Shown: positions 33,777-43,171, numbered from the stretch's first letter. The stretch: DNA of 64,000 nucleotides from Methylobacterium sp. Leaf108 (GCF_001423265.1 NZ_LMND01000032.1:151788-215787); one strand, 5' to 3'. A program made the numbers and translations. The notes: a model not told the origin generated them from the letters alone.

Positions 33777-33873
33777 GCGGGTTCGCTCCGCTTGGGGAGA
33801 CGGGCGCCATCCCCTCTCCCCGCAAGCTGGGAAAGGCGAGGGCGCGCGGGCGCGATAGGTGCTGGACGCGCCA

Positions 33874-34800
33874 TCATTCCACCTCGTCCCCGGCGGACGT
33901 CATCCGCGTCACCACGTCGGGGGCCACCGCCTCCTCGGCCTCGTCCTTGGGCGGGTGGATCAGCGCGTCGAGGCGCGCGCGGGTGGCACGGAACTCGGGC
34001 CCGAGGGCCTGGTCGTGGCTGCGGGGGCGGGGCACCGGCACCTCGATGAGTTCGGCGACCTCGCCCGGATGGGCGCTGAGCACCAGGATGCGGTCGGCCA
34101 GATGCACGGCCTCGTCGAGATCGTGGGTGATGAAGACGATGGTGATGTCGATCTTCTTCCAGATCTCGATGAGGTAGGCCTGCATCCGGGCGCGCGACTG
34201 GGTGTCGAGGGCCGAGAACGGCTCGTCCATGAGCAGGATGCGCGGCCGGGTGGCGAGCGCCCGTGCGATCGCGACCCGTTGCTTCATGCCGCCCGAGAGC
34301 TGGTGCGGGTAGGAGGCCGCGAAGGCCTCGAGCCCGATCAGCGCCAGCCATTGCCGCGCCTCGCGCTCGGCCTCGCGCCGGGGCGTGCCGTTCTCCTCGA
34401 GCCCGAAGGCGACGTTGCGCAGCACGCTGAGCCAGGGAAACAGGGTGTAGCCCTGGAACACCATGCCCCGGTCGGCGCCGGGCCCAGAGACCGGCACGCC
34501 CTCGACGCTGACCACGCCGGAAGTCGCGGTCTCGAGGCCGGCGAGGATGCGCACGAAGGTGGACTTGCCGCAGCCCGACGGGCCGACGACGCACAGGAAC
34601 TCGCGCCGGTGGGTGACGAGGTCGATGTCCTTGAGGGCCACCGTCACGCCGCCGTCGGCGGTGCGGAAGGTCTTCGTTAGCTTCTCGACCCTGAGCGCGA
34701 CCTCGCGGCCCTTGAGCTTGGAAAAGCGCGCGCGGACCGGCTCGCCTTGCGTGCGGTAGTCGCAGGCGCCGGTCGGCGGGACGACGGGCCCGGCGCTCAC
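33874..34800 (-). CDS. ABC transporter ATP-binding protein (NitT/TauT type)
   Basis: ATPase of 308 residues. Walker A VVGPSGCGKSTFVRIL, Q-loop MVFQGYTLFPW, signature LSGGMKQRVAIARAL, Walker B ILLMDEPFSALD and switch His in FITHDLDEAV. A GTG at 34800 overlaps the permease stop by 4 bp, leaving an unusual 40-residue N-terminal lead (PVVPPTGACDYRTQGEPVRA) before the ATPase fold. This is the SsuB/TauB/NrtD class used for nitrate, sulfonates and, in guanidine-linked operons, probably guanidine or urea. Confidence 0.9.
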   Translation of the reverse strand: MSAGPVVPPTGACDYRTQGEPVRARFSKLKGREVALRVEKLTKTFRTADGGVTVALKDIDLVTHRREFLCVVGPSGCGKSTFVRILAGLETATSGVVSVEGVPVSGPGADRGMVFQGYTLFPWLSVLRNVAFGLEENGTPRREAEREARQWLALIGLEAFAASYPHQLSGGMKQRVAIARALATRPRILLMDEPFSALDTQSRARMQAYLIEIWKKIDITIVFITHDLDEAVHLADRILVLSAHPGEVAELIEVPVPRPRSHDQALGPEFRATRARLDALIHPPKDEAEEAVAPDVVTRMTSAGDEVE

Positions 34801-35834
34801 GCTTCGCTCCGATCGTAGGGAAAGAGCCGGCGGCCGATCAGGGCGAGCACGATGTCGGTGATCGAGCCGACGAGGCCGATGATCAGGATCGCGGCGTAGA
34901 CGTTCTCGAAGTGCTGGTAGCGGGCCTGCTGGGTGATGAAGAAGGTGATGCCCGAGGAGGTGCCGATGAGCTCGGCCACGATCAGGTAGGTCCAGGCCCA
35001 GCCGAGGAGGATGCGCTGGTCGCGGTAGAGCTGCGGCAGCATCGCCGGCACGATCACCCGGCGGATCAGGCGCAGGTTGCGTGCGCCCAGCGTCAGGGCC
35101 GCCTCGATCAGCAGCGGGTCGATGCGCCGCGTGGTGTTGGCGATCACCAGCACCTGCTGGAAGAAGGTGCCGATGACGATGATCGCGATCTTCGGGCCAT
35201 CGTAGATGCCGAGGATCGCCACCATCAGCGCCCCGAAGGCGGGGGCGGGCATGTAGCGCACGAACTCGATGACCGGCTCGGTGATGCGCGCCAGCGTCGC
35301 TTGCGCCCCGCACAGGATGCCGAGCGGCACGCCGACGATCGACGACAGCAGGAACCCCCAAAAGATGATCTGGATCGAATGCCACAGGCTCCAGGGCAGC
35401 CGGATCGCGTCGCGCTGGGTCGGCGCCGCGGTGAGCGAGGTCCAGAGCGCGATGGCGACCTCGTGCGGGGCCGGCAGGTAGACCGGGTTGGCGGGCGTGC
35501 CCACCGGGGGCGCGGTGTTGGCGGCGCGGGCCGATTCCACCTCCTCGGCGAAGGCCGCCGCGGGCAGGCGCATGCCGGGCTGGATCCAGGCGACGTCGCC
35601 CGGATCGGAGACCTCCACCAGGGGATGCCACAGGAACGGCAGGTAGGAGACCGCCGACCAGGCGAGGATCGGCAGCAGGAACGACAGGATCGTCAGGACG
35701 ATGCGCCGGCGCGGCGCCAGGGGGCGGACGACGCCGACCCAGGAGCGGCGGCGGGGCGGCGGCGGACCTTTCCCTTCCCCCTCGACGGGGGAGGGTAGCC
35801 CACCCGCCAGGCCCTGGCGCATCTCCGCGCTCAT
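34797..35834 (-). CDS. ABC transporter permease (NitT/TauT type)
   Basis: Inner-membrane permease of 345 residues. First helix VLTILSFLLPILAWSAV near residue 50, then a long periplasmic segment (LWHPLVEVSDPGDVAW to PANPVYLPAPHEV), helices in SIQIIFWGFLLSSIVGVPLG, and the EAA loop EAALTLGARNLRLIRRVIVP that contacts the ATPase. Residues 10-25 (GLPSPVEGEGKGPPPP) are encoded by a REP-like palindrome, so the N-terminus may have been extended by the repeat. Overlaps both neighbours by 4 bp. Confidence 0.9.
   Translation of the reverse strand: MSAEMRQGLAGGLPSPVEGEGKGPPPPRRRSWVGVVRPLAPRRRIVLTILSFLLPILAWSAVSYLPFLWHPLVEVSDPGDVAWIQPGMRLPAAAFAEEVESARAANTAPPVGTPANPVYLPAPHEVAIALWTSLTAAPTQRDAIRLPWSLWHSIQIIFWGFLLSSIVGVPLGILCGAQATLARITEPVIEFVRYMPAPAFGALMVAILGIYDGPKIAIIVIGTFFQQVLVIANTTRRIDPLLIEAALTLGARNLRLIRRVIVPAMLPQLYRDQRILLGWAWTYLIVAELIGTSSGITFFITQQARYQHFENVYAAILIIGLVGSITDIVLALIGRRLFPYDRSEA
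35772..35795. repeat. REP-like palindrome within the permease N-terminus
   Basis: CCCTTCCCCC and GGGGGAGGG surround TCGAC; the arms match apart from one extra base. It resembles the copy at 31.58 kb but here lies in the coding frame of the permease, encoding SPVEGEG. Confidence 0.6.
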
Positions 35835-36829
35835 TTGCCGTCGGTGAGCGCGGGGTCGATGGCGGCCTTCACGTCCTGGGCGGTCTTGTAGACATCGACC
35901 TTCACGTTGAAGGCGTCGGCGAAGCGGGTCGAGCCGTAGAGGGAGCCGAAGCCGTCGGCGTCCTTCATGACCTTGCGGCCCTCGGCCAGGGTCATGAGCT
36001 TGGTGCCCTTGAGGAAGCGGGTGAAGGTGGGCACGTCGATGCCGACCTTGGCCGCCATGATCGCCACCGCGTCGGGTTGGGTCTTGGGGTCCTCGATGTA
36101 GGCGACGACCTTGTCCCAGACGCCGACGAACTTGATCCACTCGGCTCGGCGCGAGGCGAGGCTGGCGGGCGAGACCGTGACCACGTCGTAGATCAGCCCT
36201 GGCACGTCGGCGGAGGTGTAGAGGGGCTTGGCGCCGGCCGCCGCCTTCATCGCCTGGCCGGCGATGGGCTGCCAGGCGCCGACGGCCGCCACGTCGCCGG
36301 AGGCCAGCACCTGCGGCGTCTCGTTGGTCTTGGCGTTGACCAGCGTCACGTCGGTCTCCTTGAGGCCGATCTTGGTGAGGCCGTGGATGAGCAGAAGGTG
36401 CTCCACGAGGCCGACCTCGAGGCCGACCTTCTTGCCCTTGAGGTCGGCCAGCGTCTTCACGCCCGGCTTGCCGACGATCATGTCGTTGCCGTTCGAATAG
36501 TCGGTGAGCATGATCATGACGTTCTTGGCGCCGTTGCCGGCCATGACCAGGGCGTCGCCGTTGGTGCAGGTGACGGCGTCGAGCTTGCCCGCCGAGAACG
36601 CGTCCATCGAGGCCGAGTAGTCGAACCACTCGAACTTGGCGTCGACGCCGGCCTCCTTCAGCCAGCCCTTCTCGATGGCGACCTGCCAGGCGACCCAGCC
36701 CGGCCAGTCGCTGTAGCCGATGCGCAGGGGCTCGGCCGCGTGAGCGACCGGGGCGGCGACGAGGCCCAGGGCCAACAGGCCGGCGGCGACCCGCTTGCGG
36801 GCGGCGGAAGCGATCGTGGACAGGCGCAT
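35831..36829 (-). CDS. ABC transporter substrate-binding protein (NitT/TauT family)
   Basis: Periplasmic binding protein of 332 residues. A signal peptide (VAAGLLALGLVAAPVAHAA) is followed by EPLRIGYSDWPGWVAWQVAI, DAVTCTNGDALVMAGNG, and LKGKKVGLEVGLVEHLLLIHG. The opening GYSDWPGW is typical of binding proteins linked to urea-carboxylase/guanidine loci rather than to sulfonates. GGAG precedes the ATG. It is the first gene of a run extending at least to allophanate hydrolase, with a sigma-54-like promoter and a 28-bp dyad directly upstream. Confidence 0.88.
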   Translation of the reverse strand: MRLSTIASAARKRVAAGLLALGLVAAPVAHAAEPLRIGYSDWPGWVAWQVAIEKGWLKEAGVDAKFEWFDYSASMDAFSAGKLDAVTCTNGDALVMAGNGAKNVMIMLTDYSNGNDMIVGKPGVKTLADLKGKKVGLEVGLVEHLLLIHGLTKIGLKETDVTLVNAKTNETPQVLASGDVAAVGAWQPIAGQAMKAAAGAKPLYTSADVPGLIYDVVTVSPASLASRRAEWIKFVGVWDKVVAYIEDPKTQPDAVAIMAAKVGIDVPTFTRFLKGTKLMTLAEGRKVMKDADGFGSLYGSTRFADAFNVKVDVYKTAQDVKAAIDPALTDGK

Positions 36830-36847
36830 CTGATATCTCCGAGGCGC

Positions 36848-36875
36848 GTAGTACGATTCGATGAAATCGTAATAC
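36848..36875. promoter_or_regulatory. 28-bp dyad operator, candidate NikR-like regulator site
   Basis: Arms GTAGTACGATT (36848-36858) and AATCGTAATAC (36865-36875) around a 6-bp spacer; one mismatch in 11 pairs. The total length of 28 bp and the GTA...TAC ends match the geometry of NikR operators (GTATGA-N16-TCATAC) although the inner bases differ. It lies 19 bp before the binding-protein start and 65 bp before the NikR-like gene, so it could control both directions. Confidence 0.65.
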
Positions 36876-36892
36876 CGACGGCTTTTCAGGCA

Positions 36893-36908
36893 TACAAGAG
36901 GCGTGCCA
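36893..36908 (-). promoter_or_regulatory. candidate sigma-54 promoter of the transporter/carboxylase operon
   Basis: On the minus strand: TGGCACG-CCTC-TTGTA, matching the consensus TGGCACG-N4-TTGC(A/T) except for GC to GT at the -12 element. Transcription would begin near 36880, just ahead of the 28-bp dyad, which would then lie over the start site and early leader. It also lies within 32-47 bp of the divergent regulator gene. Confidence 0.55.
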
Positions 36909-36939
36909 GATTCACATCGCAGCGAGGGAGCGGACGACC

Positions 36940-37419
36940 ATGGCGGATGCGAACACGGACGAGGGCGGCGCGGGGCGGCGCCGGCCGGTGAGCCGGATCA
37001 GCCTGTCCTTGTCCGAGGACCTGCTCGGCGAGCTCGACGCCATGGTGAGCGAGCGCGGGTTCGCCAGCCGCTCGCAGGCGGTGGCCACCGTCCTGCACCG
37101 GTCGCTGGTGGAGCACCGCCACGAGGTCGGCGACCGGGTGATGGTGGGCACGATCACCCTGTTTTACGACCACCTCGCCCACGGCCTGCAGCAGCGGCTG
37201 GCGGACCTGCAGCGGCGTCACATCGCCGAGGTGATCGCGTCGCTCCACGTCCACCTGATGCACAACCAGACGCTGGAGGTGGTGCTGGTGCAGGGCCCGG
37301 CCACCACCTTGCAGACCATCGCCGACGCGATGATCACCGAGCGCGGCGTGATCTCGGGGCGCCTCGAGCTGGTGGCGGCGCTGATCCCGCAGCTGCACCC
37401 GTTCCAGGGGGAGGGGTGA
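36940..37419 (+). CDS. NikR-like ribbon-helix-helix regulator with altered metal site
   Basis: Protein of 159 residues. Ribbon-helix-helix DNA-binding domain (VSRISLSLSEDLLGELDAMV, ERGFASRSQAVATVL) joined to a NikR-type ACT-like sensor domain (IASLHVHLMHNQTLEVVLVQ, TIADAMITERGVISGRLELV). Of the four E. coli nickel ligands, His87 and His89 correspond to H103 and H105, but His76 and Cys95 align with R92 and T111. It may therefore bind another metal or a small molecule. Divergent from the guanidine/urea transporter operon and convergent with the urease accessory genes. Confidence 0.8.
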   Translation: MADANTDEGGAGRRRPVSRISLSLSEDLLGELDAMVSERGFASRSQAVATVLHRSLVEHRHEVGDRVMVGTITLFYDHLAHGLQQRLADLQRRHIAEVIASLHVHLMHNQTLEVVLVQGPATTLQTIADAMITERGVISGRLELVAALIPQLHPFQGEG

Positions 37420-37455
37420 TACGGGGTTCGCTCGGATCAAGCGGGACCCGTATCA
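37417..37455. terminator. bidirectional terminator hairpin between nikR-like gene and ureG
   Basis: TGATACGGG (37417-37425) pairs perfectly with CCCGTATCA (37447-37455), with a nested CGCT/AGCG stem inside. The left arm includes the regulator's stop codon. The genes on either side converge here, so it can serve both. No T-run. Confidence 0.55.
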
Positions 37456-37483
37456 CGAAGCCCGTGCGGCGCCTGAGCGACGC

Positions 37484-37519
37484 CGACATCCGCATGACGA
37501 AGCCATCGAACGGATGTCG
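37484..37519. other. second inverted repeat before the ureG stop
   Basis: Perfect 9-bp arms CGACATCCG (37484-37492) and CGGATGTCG (37511-37519) with an 18-nt loop, 6 bp beyond the 3' end of ureG. Probably a terminator stem for the urease transcript. Confidence 0.45.
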
Positions 37520-37524
37520 TATGA

Positions 37525-38139
37525 TCACCCCAATCCCCCAGCCCGCTCCACGAAACGGGCGACCGCGTCGGCCCCGTCACCCTTGCGCAGCGAGGTGAAG
37601 ACGTAGGGACGGGTGCCGCGCATCCGCCTCGTGTCGGCCTCCATCACGGCGAGGTCCGCGCCGACGAAGGGCGCCAGATCGGTCTTGTTGACGATGAGCA
37701 GGTCCGAGCGGGTGATGCCCGGCCCCCCTTTGCGCGGGATCTTCTCGCCGCCGGCGACGTCGATCACGTAGAGGGTGATGTCGGCCAGTTCCGGCGAGAA
37801 GGTCGCGGCGAGGTTGTCGCCGCCCGATTCGATCAGGATTAGGTCGAGCCTGGGGAAGCGCCGGCGCATCTCGGCCACCGCCGCGAGGTTGATCGAAGCG
37901 TCCTCGCGGATGGCGGTGTGCGGGCAGCCGCCTGTCTCGACGCCCATGATCCGCTCCTCGGGCAGGGCGCCGGCCACGGTGAGGATGCGCGCATCCTCCT
38001 TGGTGTAGATGTCGTTGGTGATCGCGCAGATCTCGAAGCGATCGCGGAACCGCTTGCAGAGCTGTTCCATCAGCGCGGTCTTGCCAGAGCCGACCGGGCC
38101 GCCGATGCCGACGCGCAGGGGGCCATTGAGGGATGTCAT
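37525..38139 (-). CDS. ureG: urease accessory GTPase UreG
   Basis: SIMIBI GTPase of 204 residues that powers nickel delivery to urease. P-loop VGIGGPVGSGKTALMEQL, NDIYTKEDARIL, the metal-binding GVETGGCPHTAIREDASIN (CPH motif), LILIESGGDNLAATFSPEL, and IVNKTDLAP. It starts 11 bp after ureF and is the last gene of the urease run, followed by hairpins at 37.42-37.52 kb. Confidence 0.96.
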   Translation of the reverse strand: MTSLNGPLRVGIGGPVGSGKTALMEQLCKRFRDRFEICAITNDIYTKEDARILTVAGALPEERIMGVETGGCPHTAIREDASINLAAVAEMRRRFPRLDLILIESGGDNLAATFSPELADITLYVIDVAGGEKIPRKGGPGITRSDLLIVNKTDLAPFVGADLAVMEADTRRMRGTRPYVFTSLRKGDGADAVARFVERAGGLG

Positions 38140-38150
38140 CGCAAAGGTCC

Positions 38151-38825
38151 TCACGAGCGGAAGATGCGGGAATACTGGGTCTCGTGCCGGAGGGACCCCA
38201 GATCGAGCCGAAGGGTGGCGCCCCCGACGTCGTCGAGGGTGAGCCCGGGGATCGTCTCCGCCAGCGCCGCCACGCAGGGCGCCAGACCGGCGATCACCCG
38301 CGTGCCGGCGGTCTGGCCGACCGGGGCGAGGCGCAGGGCCGCCGAGACGAGGTTCTGCACGAAGGCGAGGCCGAAGGCGGCGAGCGTGGGCACCGGCGCG
38401 AGGCCATGCGCCCCCGCCGCCAGGCCCACCGCCACGGGGTAGGCCACGGGGCCGGGCAGGGTTTCGGCGAGGCGCACGAGGGCTGGCGTGGCCCAGGCCG
38501 CCAGGGTCGCGTCGAGGAAGCTGCGGCCCTGCTGGGCGGTCTCCAGGTGGAGTTCGCGGGACGGGGCCAGGGCGAGGGCGAGGGCGTTGACGGTCTCCAG
38601 GGCGGCGGCGTCGCTCCCCGAGGCGGCGCGGTGGGCGTGGGCGGCCAGGATCATGTCGCTGCGCCCGGCGCCGCGCGCCACGACGTCGTGGAGCCATGCC
38701 GCGAGGGAGGCCTCGTCGGACACGTCGCCGGCCTCCACCGCCCATTCGAGCCCGTGCGAATAGGCATAGCCCCCCACCGGATAAGTCGGCGACAGCCACG
38801 CCATCAGCCGCAGGGCGTCGGTCAT
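38151..38825 (-). CDS. ureF: urease accessory protein UreF
   Basis: Helical protein of 224 residues that links UreD and UreG in the nickel insertion complex. Visible family motifs: LMAWLSPTYPVGGYAYSHGL at the N-terminus, ETAQQGRSFLDATLAAW, and AFGLAFVQNLVSAALRLAPVGQ near the end. UreF normally needs UreD, for which no gene is seen in this window. Separated from ureE by 64 bp. Confidence 0.92.
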   Translation of the reverse strand: MTDALRLMAWLSPTYPVGGYAYSHGLEWAVEAGDVSDEASLAAWLHDVVARGAGRSDMILAAHAHRAASGSDAAALETVNALALALAPSRELHLETAQQGRSFLDATLAAWATPALVRLAETLPGPVAYPVAVGLAAGAHGLAPVPTLAAFGLAFVQNLVSAALRLAPVGQTAGTRVIAGLAPCVAALAETIPGLTLDDVGGATLRLDLGSLRHETQYSRIFRS

Positions 38826-38889
38826 CGGGGGGCGATTCCGCTTCGCCGCCCCCCTCCGGGGAGAGGCGCGGGCACGAGGACCACAGCGG

Positions 38890-39414
38890 TCACCGGGACG
38901 CCGCCCGATGCGGGTGCGGGTGGTCGTGATCGTGATCGTGGGGCCCGTGATCGTGCCCGTGGTGATGATGCCCGGCGGACTCGCCGGCATAGGCGCCGCC
39001 CTCCGGCCGGAACGGGCGATCCACCGGCTCGGCCGAGCCGCCCAGCCCCCGCACCATCTCGGCGAGCACGTGGTCGAACCCGATGTAGACGGCGTCCTCG
39101 GCGATCTCGGCCGGGATGTGGCGGTTGCCGATGTGCCAGATCAGGCGCTTGAGGGCGTGGTCGTCGGGCGCGCGGATCGCGAGCAGGCGCTCGGGCGCCG
39201 CCTCGACCCAGACGAGGCGGCCGTCCTGCAGCACCAGGGCATCGCCGTCGTCGAGCACCGTCGGCTCGGGCAGGTCGAGCAGGAAGTCGAGCCCGCCGAT
39301 TCCGCGCATCGCCATGCGCCGACGATGCCGGTCGCCGTGGTCGAGCACGACGCGGTCGACGATCTCGCCGGCCCGGAGCGCATCGCGGCGGATGAGGCGT
39401 GTGGCGCGGATCAT
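38890..39414 (-). CDS. ureE: urease accessory nickel chaperone UreE with His-rich tail
   Basis: Nickel metallochaperone of 174 residues. N-terminal peptide-binding domain (VDRVVLDHGDRHRRRMAMRG), metal domain with LIWHIGNRHIPAEI and YIGFDHVLAEMVRGLG, and a C-terminal tail of repeated His and Asp (HHHHGHDHGPHDHDHDHPHP) that can store several nickel ions. ATG 39414 is preferred over 39420 because of spacing from GGGTGG. A DUF29 gene separates it from ureC. Confidence 0.94.
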   Translation of the reverse strand: MIRATRLIRRDALRAGEIVDRVVLDHGDRHRRRMAMRGIGGLDFLLDLPEPTVLDDGDALVLQDGRLVWVEAAPERLLAIRAPDDHALKRLIWHIGNRHIPAEIAEDAVYIGFDHVLAEMVRGLGGSAEPVDRPFRPEGGAYAGESAGHHHHGHDHGPHDHDHDHPHPHRAASR

Positions 39415-39463
39415 GACCATGCCACCCGGACCCGACCCGACGACACGCGAGGGAACGCCCTCA

Positions 39464-39961
39464 TCAGGCGACGTCCGGTTCGGCGGGACCGGGATAGAAG
39501 TCTTCGTCGAGAACCTGTGCCAGCGTGTACGGGCAGGTAGCCGGAAACAGGCGTTCCGCCATTCCGGTCTCGCCCGCCGCGCGGACACGACCCAGTCGAT
39601 AGGCTTTGTCCAGGACGGCTTCGGGCCACGATCCCAGGCTCGGACTGACGTCGATCAGTCCTTCGATCTGAAGGCGCTGTTCGACGATCGAGACGCGCCA
39701 GCCGTACTTCCGCTTCTGCGGCTGGAACTCCCATTTCAACAGGTGCTGCAACAATACGGCGAGACGGTTCCGAATCTCGGATTTCTGCGATCCGCCCAAG
39801 CTCTCGATTTCCTCGGCCAGATGATGCCAGTCGATGGCCTGCCGCTGTCCCGCGCGCAGCAAGGCGGCCTGCGCTTGCGTCCACAGGTACAGGTCGGCCT
39901 CGTAGAGGGCTTGCTCAGGAGGAGTCCGGCCCGGAGGCGGACTCAAGGCGGCCTTGGACAT
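39464..39961 (-). CDS. DUF29 domain protein inserted in the urease operon
   Basis: Protein of 165 residues of the DUF29 family: LYEADLYLWTQAQAALLRAG, WHHLAEEIESLGGSQKSEIR, LAVLLQHLLKWEFQPQKR, and YPGPAEPDVA at the end. Such proteins are often multi-copy in cyanobacteria and proteobacteria, near toxin–antitoxin genes and mobile DNA; function unknown. GGAG lies before the ATG at 39961. Gaps to ureC (33 bp) and ureE (49 bp) are short, so it may be co-transcribed. Confidence 0.85.
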   Translation of the reverse strand: MSKAALSPPPGRTPPEQALYEADLYLWTQAQAALLRAGQRQAIDWHHLAEEIESLGGSQKSEIRNRLAVLLQHLLKWEFQPQKRKYGWRVSIVEQRLQIEGLIDVSPSLGSWPEAVLDKAYRLGRVRAAGETGMAERLFPATCPYTLAQVLDEDFYPGPAEPDVA

Positions 39962-39994
39962 GGGAAGCTCCACGCGCGACGCTCCCATCCTACC

Positions 39995-41722
<1,728 letters not shown>

Positions 41723-41738
41723 AGGGGCTTCCAGCGGA

Positions 41739-42155
41739 TCAGGATGTCGGACCGAGCCGCGTGAAATCCGCGGCCTGGACGGCTTTCCGGTCGAACGTCA
41801 GCGTCGTGTCGCATCCTCCGTGCCGGTTGATCGCACCGATCAGGTGATCGCTGAAGCCACCACCGCCCGCCGCGAAGCGCGCGATGGCGTCGGCAGCCGC
41901 GTCGCGCCGTTCGATCTCGACATTCGAAGCCTCGATCAACCGCCGCAACAGATCGACGAGCACGGATTTGCGCTGCTGCAACGGCTTGTTCAGGACCCAG
42001 ACCACCTCGGCCAGTACCACCGTGTTGACGAAGAAGCGCTCATTCGGATCCGACAGGATGCGCGTGGCGTCGGCGACCTGCTCGGGATTGTCCACGGGCC
42101 AGACGGTCTCATCGACCAGCCAGCGCAGCAGCACGTTGGTATCGAGGCCGATCAT
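41739..42155 (-). CDS. vapC: PIN-domain toxin (VapC family)
   Basis: PIN-fold ribonuclease of 138 residues. Acidic residues of the active site are readable: MIGLDTNVLLRWLV at the N-terminus, FFVNTVVLAEVVWVLNK, GGGFSDHLIGAINR, and CDTTLTFDRKA. VapC toxins cut tRNA or rRNA. The start overlaps the AbrB-type antitoxin stop by 4 bp. It lies 16 bp upstream of ureC, so urease subunits and toxin may share one transcript. Confidence 0.88.
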   Translation of the reverse strand: MIGLDTNVLLRWLVDETVWPVDNPEQVADATRILSDPNERFFVNTVVLAEVVWVLNKPLQQRKSVLVDLLRRLIEASNVEIERRDAAADAIARFAAGGGGFSDHLIGAINRHGGCDTTLTFDRKAVQAADFTRLGPTS

Positions 42156-42442
42156 CGGTCCTTGGCGCTTTCGTCCTCGCCGGAGGAATCGCCGCCACCC
42201 CAACGGGCTGCACGGCTCTCCTCGATCCAACGCGTGATCTGGTCGGTCGTAACCGCCCCGGAGCCGCCGCGGACGATGCCACGCAGGTCCGCGAACGTGG
42301 CGACCTGGGCTTCGAGCCGATACCCGCCGGCATCCTCCACGAAGACGAGCGTATCGCCCGGCTTGAGATGCATGGCGGTGCGCAGGCGTGCAGGAACGGT
42401 AATCTGCCCCTTCGACGTCACCTTGGCCTCGAACCGTCCCAT
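42152..42442 (-). CDS. vapB: AbrB/SpoVT-type antitoxin (VapB)
   Basis: Protein of 96 residues. Swapped-hairpin DNA-binding domain RFEAKVTSKGQITVPARLRT, AMHLKPGDTLVFVEDAGGYR, then a C-terminal toxin-neutralising tail (ITRWIEESRAARWGGG). The arrangement antitoxin-then-toxin with ATGA overlap is standard. It lies 50 bp downstream of ureAB. Confidence 0.87.
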   Translation of the reverse strand: MGRFEAKVTSKGQITVPARLRTAMHLKPGDTLVFVEDAGGYRLEAQVATFADLRGIVRGGSGAVTTDQITRWIEESRAARWGGGDSSGEDESAKDR

Positions 42443-42492
42443 CGCAGCGACTCCTTACCGTTGCAGCAAAATGTAAGGACCACCGCCCGGAG

Positions 42493-43113
42493 TCAAAGCT
42501 TCCCCATCACATCCCCCCGGAACCCGTACACCTCCCGCGCGCCGAGCAGCGGCACCAGCGACACCTCCCGCGTGGCGCCGGGCTCGAACCGCACGGCGGT
42601 GCCCGGCGCGATGTCGAGGCGCTGGCCACGGGCCTTGTCGCGGTCGAAGGTCAGGCCGGCGTTGACCTCGTAGAAATGGTAGTGCGAGCCGACCTGGATC
42701 GGCCGGTCGCCGACGTTGGCCACCGCGATCACGGTGCGCGGAGCGCCGTCGTTGAAGACGATGTCGCCCGGCTGCGTCGTCACCGTGCCCGGCACGTCGG
42801 CCGAGGCCGCCCCGCGGATCGGGTGGTGGACGGTCACGAGCTTGGTACCGTCGGGGAACGTCGCCTCCACCTGGATGTCGTGGATCATCTCGGCGATCCC
42901 CTCCATCACCTGGTCGGCGGTGAGCACATGGGCGCCGGCCTGCATCAGGTCGGCGACCGAGCGGCCGTCGCGGGCGCCCTCGACCACGGCGTCGGTGATG
43001 AGCGCGATCGCCTCCGGGTAGTTGAGCTTGACGCCGCGGGCGAGCCGGTTGCGGGCGACCTGGGCGGCCATGGCGACGAGGAGCTTGTCTTTTTCACGCG
43101 GGGTCAGGAGCAC
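42493..43113 (-). CDS. ureAB: urease gamma-beta fusion subunit (UreAB)
   Basis: Fusion of urease gamma (residues 1-100: LTPREKDKLLVAMAAQVARN, RGVKLNYPEAIALITDAVVE, MIHDIQVEATFPDGTKLVTV) and beta (about 110-206: TQPGDIVFNDGAPRTVIAVA, RPIQVGSHYHFYEVNAGLTF, APGTAVRFEPG). Such fusions occur in several bacteria. GTG start at 43113 with GAGG upstream. First gene of the urease run; a possible sigma-54 promoter lies 44 bp upstream. No ureD precedes it, unlike most alphaproteobacterial urease operons. Confidence 0.94.
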   Translation of the reverse strand: MLLTPREKDKLLVAMAAQVARNRLARGVKLNYPEAIALITDAVVEGARDGRSVADLMQAGAHVLTADQVMEGIAEMIHDIQVEATFPDGTKLVTVHHPIRGAASADVPGTVTTQPGDIVFNDGAPRTVIAVANVGDRPIQVGSHYHFYEVNAGLTFDRDKARGQRLDIAPGTAVRFEPGATREVSLVPLLGAREVYGFRGDVMGKL

Positions 43114-43156
43114 GGAGCGAACCTCGGGTGCTGGGCACGATGGGCGGGCGATGCAG

Positions 43157-43171
43157 GCAAGGACCGTGCAC
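43157..43171 (-). promoter_or_regulatory. possible sigma-54 promoter for ureAB
   Basis: Minus strand reads GTGCACG-GTCC-TTGC. The -12 element is exact and spacing is correct, but the -24 GG is TG, so the match is weaker than at the other sites. Confidence 0.3.

Noticed and set aside
36830..36939. Guanidine-I (ykkC) riboswitch in the transporter leader
   Set aside because: I looked for the conserved ykkC blocks (CTAGGG, GGTCCGAGAG and the ACGG region) on the minus strand and did not find them; the leader is also too short.
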